Assembly: GCA_016213625.1 (NCBI GenBank) | Contig: JACQZZ010000091.1 | Location: 1 to 64,000, forward strand | Direction: 5' to 3' | DNA from: Actinomycetota bacterium | GTDB taxonomy: Bacteria; Actinomycetota; Acidimicrobiia; Acidimicrobiales; Ilumatobacteraceae | Length of the DNA: 64,000 nucleotides | In this document: one piece after another, positions 59,335 through 64,000 of the stretch | Layout of the letters: each line of letters opens with the position of its first letter | Numbering within the stretch: position 1 is the first letter of the stretch | Position numbers and translations under genes: made by a program | The notes under the pieces: generated by a model | Database searches by the model: none | What the model saw: only the letters and a program-made list of their open reading frames with translations | Told to the model about the DNA's origin: nothing

Positions 59335-59976
59335 TCACGCGCGACCGAGCATCTGGTCGTACATGCCCTTGACGTGCGCGTACACCTGCGGCGGTGCGCT
59401 GCGCGGGTGACCGCTGTCGAAGGGCGGTGCCGGGTCGTACTCCATGTCGAGCTGCACCGCCTGCGCGTGCTCGGTGCTCACCAATCGCTCGGCGAGTGTG
59501 AGCCCCATGTCGATGCCCGCCGAGACACCGGCCGACGTGATGATCTTCCCGTACTCCACCACGCGCTCCTCCACCGGCGTGGCCCCGTAGGCAATCAGGT
59601 CGTCCATGCAGTACCAGTGCGTCGTCGCCGGCGCACCCTGCAGGCAGCCGGCCGCCCCCAACATCAGCGCTCCGGTGCACACCGAAGTGGTCCATTGCGT
59701 ATTGGGATGCACGTGACGGATCCAGTCGATGAGCGGCCCACCGTCCTGCGCGAGCTGGATGGCGGCGATGCCACCGGGCACCAACAACACGTCCACTGTG
59801 TCGAGCTCGTCGATGCCGGTGGGAGCCTCCATCGTGAACGACCCGCCGTTGCCCACCGGTCCGGCGTGTTCGGCCACGAACGTGAACTCGTAGCCGGGGG
59901 TGCCGGCCAACGCATGATACGGGCCGATGGCGTCGAGGGCGGTGAAGCCCGGATAGAGGAGGATGGCGATCTTCAC
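59335..59976 (-). CDS. DJ-1/PfpI family protein
   Basis: A 213-residue DJ-1/PfpI-fold protein. Nucleophilic elbow SVCTGALMLGAAG carries the conserved Cys (about 99), with the acidic partner in the N-terminal FTALDAIGPYHAL. This matches the GATase1 PfpI-like branch that includes isonitrile hydratase and AraC-family sensors, but no DNA-binding domain is present here. ATG overlaps the ATPase stop by four bases, so it is translated with the ABC transporter. Reaction unknown. Confidence 0.85.
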   Translation of the reverse strand: MKIAILLYPGFTALDAIGPYHALAGTPGYEFTFVAEHAGPVGNGGSFTMEAPTGIDELDTVDVLLVPGGIAAIQLAQDGGPLIDWIRHVHPNTQWTTSVCTGALMLGAAGCLQGAPATTHWYCMDDLIAYGATPVEERVVEYGKIITSAGVSAGIDMGLTLAERLVSTEHAQAVQLDMEYDPAPPFDSGHPRSAPPQVYAHVKGMYDQMLGRA

Positions 59977-60776
59977 GGGGAGTCCTTCGGTGATGAGTGA
60001 GTGTCGGGTTCGAGCGGAGCAACGGTGATGTGCGGGCGACCGGTCAGCGGGTGTTCGCCCACATGCGCGCGCACGCCGAAGACGTCGGCGATTCGCTCGG
60101 GCGTGAGTACCGCCAGGGGTGCGCCACTGGCGACGGCGTGGCCCTCACGCATGATGGTGATGCCGTCGCACATGGAGACAGCTTGGTCCAGGTCGTGGAG
60201 CGCGGCGATGGTGGTCAGCCCCAACGACTTCACCAGGCGCAGCAGCTCGAGTTGGGCGCGCACATCCAGATGGTTGGTCGGCTCGTCGAGCACCAGCACC
60301 GGTGCCTGCTGGGTGATGGCACGGGCGAGGAACACGCGCTGGCGCTCGCCGCCCGACAGCGTGGCTGCCAGACGTGAGCCTGCCCACGCCATGCCCACGT
60401 GCTCGAGCGCGGTGACGACCAGCTCGCGGTCGCGTGCGGTGTCGCGCTCGAACAGTGTCTTGTGCGGTGCGCGGCCCATGGCCACCACGTCGGTCACCGT
60501 GAACTCGAAGTCCAGCGATGAATCCTGAGCGAGCACCGCCCGCCGACGCGCCGCGTCGCGAGCCGACAGGTCGCGCCACACGTCGTCTCCCCCGAGCAGC
60601 ACCTGACCATCGTGTGGACGCAGCGAGCGATAGACCGCGCGCAAGAGGGTGCTCTTGCCCGAACCGTTCGGCCCGATGACGCCGTGGAAGGTGCCCGCTG
60701 GCACGTCCATCGACACGTCGCGAACGATGGACACCCCGTCGATCTGGAGCGACACACCAACGATCTCGGCGCGCAT
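59973..60776 (-). CDS. Iron-siderophore-type ABC transporter ATP-binding protein
   Basis: A 267-residue ATPase of the FecE/HmuV class: Walker [12 protein letters not shown] (about 35-45), signature [15 protein letters not shown], Walker B LVLDEPTNHLDV and switch His in AALHDLD. The QQAPVLVLDEPTNHLD wording is typical of siderophore/haem/cobalamin importers. Its ATG shares one base with the permease stop (TGATG). It energises uptake through the FecCD permease. Confidence 0.93.
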   Translation of the reverse strand: MRAEIVGVSLQIDGVSIVRDVSMDVPAGTFHGVIGPNGSGKSTLLRAVYRSLRPHDGQVLLGGDDVWRDLSARDAARRRAVLAQDSSLDFEFTVTDVVAMGRAPHKTLFERDTARDRELVVTALEHVGMAWAGSRLAATLSGGERQRVFLARAITQQAPVLVLDEPTNHLDVRAQLELLRLVKSLGLTTIAALHDLDQAVSMCDGITIMREGHAVASGAPLAVLTPERIADVFGVRAHVGEHPLTGRPHITVAPLEPDTHSSPKDSP

Positions 60777-61834
60777 CAGGCGGCTCGTCCACCGCGACGC
60801 ATCAGCAACAGGAAGAACGGGGCCCCGATGGCGGCGGTGAAGATGCCGACGGGCAACTCGTTCGGGCGGTCCACCACTCGGCTCAGCAGGTCGACCAACA
60901 CCAAGAACACCGCGCCCACCAGCGCCGACACGGGCAGCAGTCGACGATGGTCGGGGCCGACGACGAATCGTGCCGCGTGGGGAATCATCAGCCCCACGAA
61001 ACCGATCCCTCCGGCGACGCTGACGGCCGTGGCGGTGAGCAGCGACGTGATCACGAGCAGTTCGATCCTCAACCGGTTCACGTCGACGCCGAGCGCGCTC
61101 GCCGTGTCGTCGCCGGTCGCCAACACGTTCATCGAGCGCCCGCGTGCGAGGAGCCACACCGAGCAGATCGCAATGGCCAGCGTGGGGATGCCCAGGTCGC
61201 CCCACCGTGCGTTCTGCAACGAACCCAGGATCCAGAACATCGTGCCGCGCAACGCGAGAGGGTCGCCGTACAGCTGCACGAAGCTGGTGATCGCGGTCGC
61301 GAGGTAGCTGACGGCCACCCCTGCCAACACCAGGCGAGTGGGCCCGATACGGCCCGCTCGTTGGGCGAACGCGAACACCACGACGAGCGTGGCCATGCTC
61401 ATCGCGAACGCCGCGCCGCTCACCCCGAAGCCACCGACCGCGGCCGAACCCAGCGTGACGGCGAGCACGGCACCCAGCGCTGCGCCCGACGAGACGCCCA
61501 ACACGTACGGATCGGCCAGCCCATTTCGGGCCAGCACCTGCAGGCACGCCCCCGCCAGGCTGAGGGCGGCCCCCACCACGGCGGCCAGCAGCACGCGCGC
61601 CGTGCGGAAGTCCCAGATGATCTGGTCTCGGACAGGACTGATGGCCGCATCGTTCCAGTCGAGGTGCGACCCGACCACCGTCCACACCTCGCTGAGCGGC
61701 ACCGTGACCGTGCCCGCGCTGATGCCGACGAAGAGCGCGGCGACCAGCGCGAGCACCAGCACGAGAAGGGTCACCGCGAAGCCCCGGCCCTGAGCGTGGT
61801 AAGGGCTCCGCGGTGAGACCCTGACCTCAGCCAA
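60776..61834 (-). CDS. Iron-siderophore-type ABC transporter permease (FecCD family)
   Basis: A 352-residue BtuC/FecCD permease with about nine to ten hydrophobic helices. Conserved blocks: RTARVLLAAVVGAALSLAGACLQVLARNGLADPYVLGVSSGAALG near residue 78-120 and GGIGFVGLMIPHAARFVVGPDHRRLLP near 265-290. Family members move siderophores, haem or vitamin B12. Start overlaps the end of the substrate-binding protein gene by eight bases. Confidence 0.93.
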   Translation of the reverse strand: MAEVRVSPRSPYHAQGRGFAVTLLVLVLALVAALFVGISAGTVTVPLSEVWTVVGSHLDWNDAAISPVRDQIIWDFRTARVLLAAVVGAALSLAGACLQVLARNGLADPYVLGVSSGAALGAVLAVTLGSAAVGGFGVSGAAFAMSMATLVVVFAFAQRAGRIGPTRLVLAGVAVSYLATAITSFVQLYGDPLALRGTMFWILGSLQNARWGDLGIPTLAIAICSVWLLARGRSMNVLATGDDTASALGVDVNRLRIELLVITSLLTATAVSVAGGIGFVGLMIPHAARFVVGPDHRRLLPVSALVGAVFLVLVDLLSRVVDRPNELPVGIFTAAIGAPFFLLLMRRGGRAA

Positions 61835-62969
61835 GCGCGGCGATCGCGTCGGCGATCTTCGTGATGCCGACCGCGTTGTACGGCCCGAGGTAGAAGCTGT
61901 CGCTGACCGCGACGAACGCGTTGTTCTTGGCGGCGTCCCATTGCGGGAACTGAGCGAAGATCTGCGCGGCGTAGTCGGCAGCGCTCTCGCCGGGGAAGAA
62001 CAGTCCGACCATCAACACGTCGACGTCGGCGGCAGCGAGGGCCTCGGCGTTGATCATCGCCCCGTCGTTGAACGAGGGCACACCGTCGAACGCGTTCACG
62101 CCGCCGGCAGCCTCGATGATGCTGTCGACCAGCGGCCCGGCGAACACCATCGGCACCTCGACCGACACACCCATGCCCGGGTAGGCGACCAGCACGTGCG
62201 CCGGATCGGCCGATGCAGGCGCGATGGCTTCGATGTCCTCACGGGCGTGCTCGAGGAAATGCTCTGCCTCGTGCTGCACGTCGAAGATCATCGCGATCTC
62301 TTCGACCAACTCGAACGATGCCTCGTAGGTCTGGCTGTCGTAGCGCTCCTGGTCTTCCGGACGGGGCGACTCTGCTCCGTACGCGCAGTTCACCGGCGTG
62401 ACGTAGCTGTTGATGCCCAGCGACTGCAGCTCGTCGCGGGTGATCGAACCCATCGACTCGCTGAAGCCGCCCGACCACGTGCTGATCACCAGATCGGGCT
62501 CGAGCGCCAGGATCTGCTCCCGCGGCACCTCGAAGTTCTCGTTGAGCGTGATGTCGCCGGTGGGCAGCGCGGCGATCTTCTCCACCATGCCCTCGACATC
62601 GGACTGCCCGTACGACTGGCTGTTGGCCAGGATGTGATCCTCCAGGCCGAGCGCGATGAACGTCTCGACCTCGGCGACGGAGGTGCCGTTCATGATGAGC
62701 ACTCGTTCTGGCGCCTTCTCGAACGTCAGCTCGTACCCGCAGTTGTCGATGGTGAGCGGATACTCCGTCGACGTGTCGCTGTGCGCCACGTCGTGCGAGC
62801 CCTCGGTGTCGGCCACGGTGGTCTCCACTGCGGCCGTGGATTCGGGGACGGCGGTGGTCTCCGGAGCGGCCGTCTCGGGCGGGGCGGTGGTGGCGGTGCT
62901 GTCGTCGTCGCCACACGCGGCGAGGAGCAACGTGCCGACGAGCATCGGGATCATGAATCGTGAACGCAT
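61827..62969 (-). CDS. Iron-siderophore-type substrate-binding lipoprotein
   Basis: A 380-residue binding protein with a lipoprotein signal ending TLLLAACGDDD (Cys about 19), a Thr/Glu-rich linker (about 25-70) and a two-lobed helical-backbone fold: YPLTIDNCGYELTFEKAPERVLIMNG and the later GVSVEVPMVFAGPLVDSIIEAAGG. These blocks match Fe-siderophore/B12-binding proteins (FepB/BtuF). Cys residues at about 78 and 195 may form a disulphide. First gene of the importer operon. No iron box or cobalamin riboswitch was found upstream. Confidence 0.9.
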   Translation of the reverse strand: MRSRFMIPMLVGTLLLAACGDDDSTATTAPPETAAPETTAVPESTAAVETTVADTEGSHDVAHSDTSTEYPLTIDNCGYELTFEKAPERVLIMNGTSVAEVETFIALGLEDHILANSQSYGQSDVEGMVEKIAALPTGDITLNENFEVPREQILALEPDLVISTWSGGFSESMGSITRDELQSLGINSYVTPVNCAYGAESPRPEDQERYDSQTYEASFELVEEIAMIFDVQHEAEHFLEHAREDIEAIAPASADPAHVLVAYPGMGVSVEVPMVFAGPLVDSIIEAAGGVNAFDGVPSFNDGAMINAEALAAADVDVLMVGLFFPGESAADYAAQIFAQFPQWDAAKNNAFVAVSDSFYLGPYNAVGITKIADAIAALG

Positions 62970-63237
62970 ATTCCACGGAGTCGCTCGAGGGACCTCAATG
63001 GTTCCCGACTCGTGGGATGCGACCGAATGCCCTCACCGCGTGACATCGACTGAGCAAACCTTGACGCAGAGTGTGGAAGTCGCGGGAACTGCTTCGCCGC
63101 GTGTGACGACCTTGCTCGCATGGCACACATCGGAGCACCCATTCGCGTCGTCCGCGTCCAGCCCTTCGTCCCCAGGCCGGCACCCCGTGAGGCGCCGACG
63201 CCCGTGCAGGTGGCCGGCTCGGCACGGTGACCCGGTC
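62970..63237. other. Intergenic region between divergent genes
   Basis: A 268-base stretch between the importer operon (minus) and the partial zinc-ribbon gene (plus). It contains a 36-codon Pro-rich open frame (63120-63230) with no ribosome site, doubtful as a gene, and no clear promoter or riboswitch signature. Confidence 0.5.
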
Positions 63238-64000
63238 ATGTCGATGACACTGCCGATCGACGAGGTTGCCGAGCCGCTGCGCGGCTTCAAGTTCGCCGAG
63301 GTCCGCGGGGCGCGCCACCCGCAGGTGCACCCCGCGGGCAAGTTCTGGCGGCGCGCCTACGACCATCGGCAACCCGCGACGGCGGTGTGTCATCGACGCG
63401 GCCACGCCGCCCCGAGCGTGGAATGCACTTGCGGCTTCCATGCGGTACAGGACCTGCACACCCTGCCCGACGTGACCGAGCACCACGACCACATGGTGGT
63501 GCTGGAAGTGGAACTGGGCAGCACGGTCATCGAACACGAACAGGGCCTGCGCGGCGAACAACAGACCGTGTTGGCAATGCGCTTCCCCGTGGCGTGCACC
63601 CGGTGCCGTCGCCCCGCCACCCATCTGCAACCCGGACGCGTGTGGCGCTCGGTGTGCGGCGCCTGCACGGGTCGCGACGCCGTCAGTCGTGCGGACGCGA
63701 CAGCCCTGTTCGGTGTGGAGGTCAGCTTCACGGCGCAGGCGCCGAAGCAGTCGCAGCGCGTGATGGAGACCGTGCGCGGGTTCTCGATGGTGGCGCTCAT
63801 GCTGGTGTGCACCCTCTGCGCCACGAAGGTGTCCCCGCCACCGGCGTTCATGGCGTTGATGGGCGGTCTCACCTCGATGACGCTCGGGCTCGGCGCGGCC
63901 ACGGCCGCCGCGCGCCTGCCGCGCACCCGAGAGTCGCTGTTCATCCTCCAGTCGGTGACACTCTTTCTGTCGTCGATGCTCCTGATCGCGATCACTCCCT
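63238..64000 (+). CDS. Zinc-ribbon membrane protein, 3' end outside window
   Basis: Open from ATG 63238 to the end of the window (254 residues visible). The N-terminal 165 residues are soluble with Cys pairs CTCGFH, CTRCRRP and CGACTG, likely zinc-ribbon-type knuckles. At least three hydrophobic segments follow (about 185-200, 203-225 and 238-254). The N-terminal block PIDEVAEPLRGFKFAEVRGARHPQ does not match a family I know. Starts divergently from the iron-importer operon. Function unknown. Confidence 0.65.
   Translation, partial: MSMTLPIDEVAEPLRGFKFAEVRGARHPQVHPAGKFWRRAYDHRQPATAVCHRRGHAAPSVECTCGFHAVQDLHTLPDVTEHHDHMVVLEVELGSTVIEHEQGLRGEQQTVLAMRFPVACTRCRRPATHLQPGRVWRSVCGACTGRDAVSRADATALFGVEVSFTAQAPKQSQRVMETVRGFSMVALMLVCTLCATKVSPPPAFMALMGGLTSMTLGLGAATAAARLPRTRESLFILQSVTLFLSSMLLIAITP

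Noticed and set aside
63120-63230. 36-codon Pro-rich open frame as a small gene
   Set aside because: No ribosome site, no homology recognised, and it lies directly in front of a larger gene's start region.
62970-63237. Possible cobalamin riboswitch or iron box before the importer operon
   Set aside because: Neither the conserved B12-box core nor a palindromic iron-box pattern could be found on either strand.

Overview
The window is high-GC DNA with dense, mostly overlapping genes. It looks like an actinobacterial chromosome: Tad pilus genes of the kind found in single-membrane bacteria, a DUF222/HNH (13E12-type) protein, a DUF2510 protein, FtsX/MacB-type ABC exporters, 4-base start/stop overlaps, many GTG starts, and a LexA site of the TCGAAC-N4-GTTCGA type. 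The gene mix (DmfA2-like protein, acyl-CoA dehydrogenase, PhyH, ROK kinase) would fit Acidimicrobiia such as Ilumatobacter relatives, but no rRNA or marker gene settles this. No tRNA, rRNA, CRISPR array or insertion sequence was seen.

Layout. 1-8.3 kb: partial gene, DUF2071 protein, a minus-strand operon (radical SAM AmmC, Memo-like AmmB, AMMECR1-like AmmA, macro-domain hydrolase), a tandem-domain membrane-anchored protein and a GT-C-like membrane protein. 8.3-8.9 kb: a response-regulator receiver domain fused by deletion to the tail of a VWA membrane protein. 9.2-15.3 kb: secreted 5'-nucleotidase, lipoprotein, ROK kinase, DUF2510 protein, DmfA2-like protein. 15.4-21.1 kb (minus): pterin dehydratase/VOC fusion, an ABC system with two ATPases and one FtsX permease, acyl-CoA dehydrogenase. 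21.3-27.5 kb: a secreted low-complexity repeat protein, a strong terminator, then a translationally coupled lipoprotein-adaptor-ATPase-permease-adaptor export operon. 27.5-36.2 kb: CMD/AhpD-like proteins, DM13, PhyH, NTF2-like protein, molybdopterin oxidoreductase, FAD oxidoreductase, methyltransferase and an eroded acyl-CoA ligase. 36.3-44.5 kb: a Tad/Flp pilus locus in which TadB carries an N-terminal VWA domain. 44.5-56.0 kb: DNA polymerase IV with a perfect SOS box, three toxin-antitoxin modules each with recognisable operator-like repeats, guanine deaminase, transglutaminase-like protein, two decayed genes, HNH protein and a divergent MarR pair. 56.1-59.3 kb: GDP-fucose synthase and a TasA-like protein with its SipW-type signal peptidase. 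59.3-63.0 kb: an iron-siderophore-type ABC importer coupled to a DJ-1/PfpI gene. The window ends in a zinc-ribbon membrane protein.

A recurring theme is gene decay by clean internal deletions: receiver/VWA chimera, acyl-CoA ligase, DUF456 protein, and a 5'-truncated GNAT gene next to mazEF. The most interesting candidate systems are AmmeMemoRadiSam plus macro domain, the Tad locus with the VWA-TadB fusion, the double-adaptor exporter with direct repeats upstream, and the TasA/SipW pair. All assignments rest on reading motifs and gene order by eye; no database search was possible.
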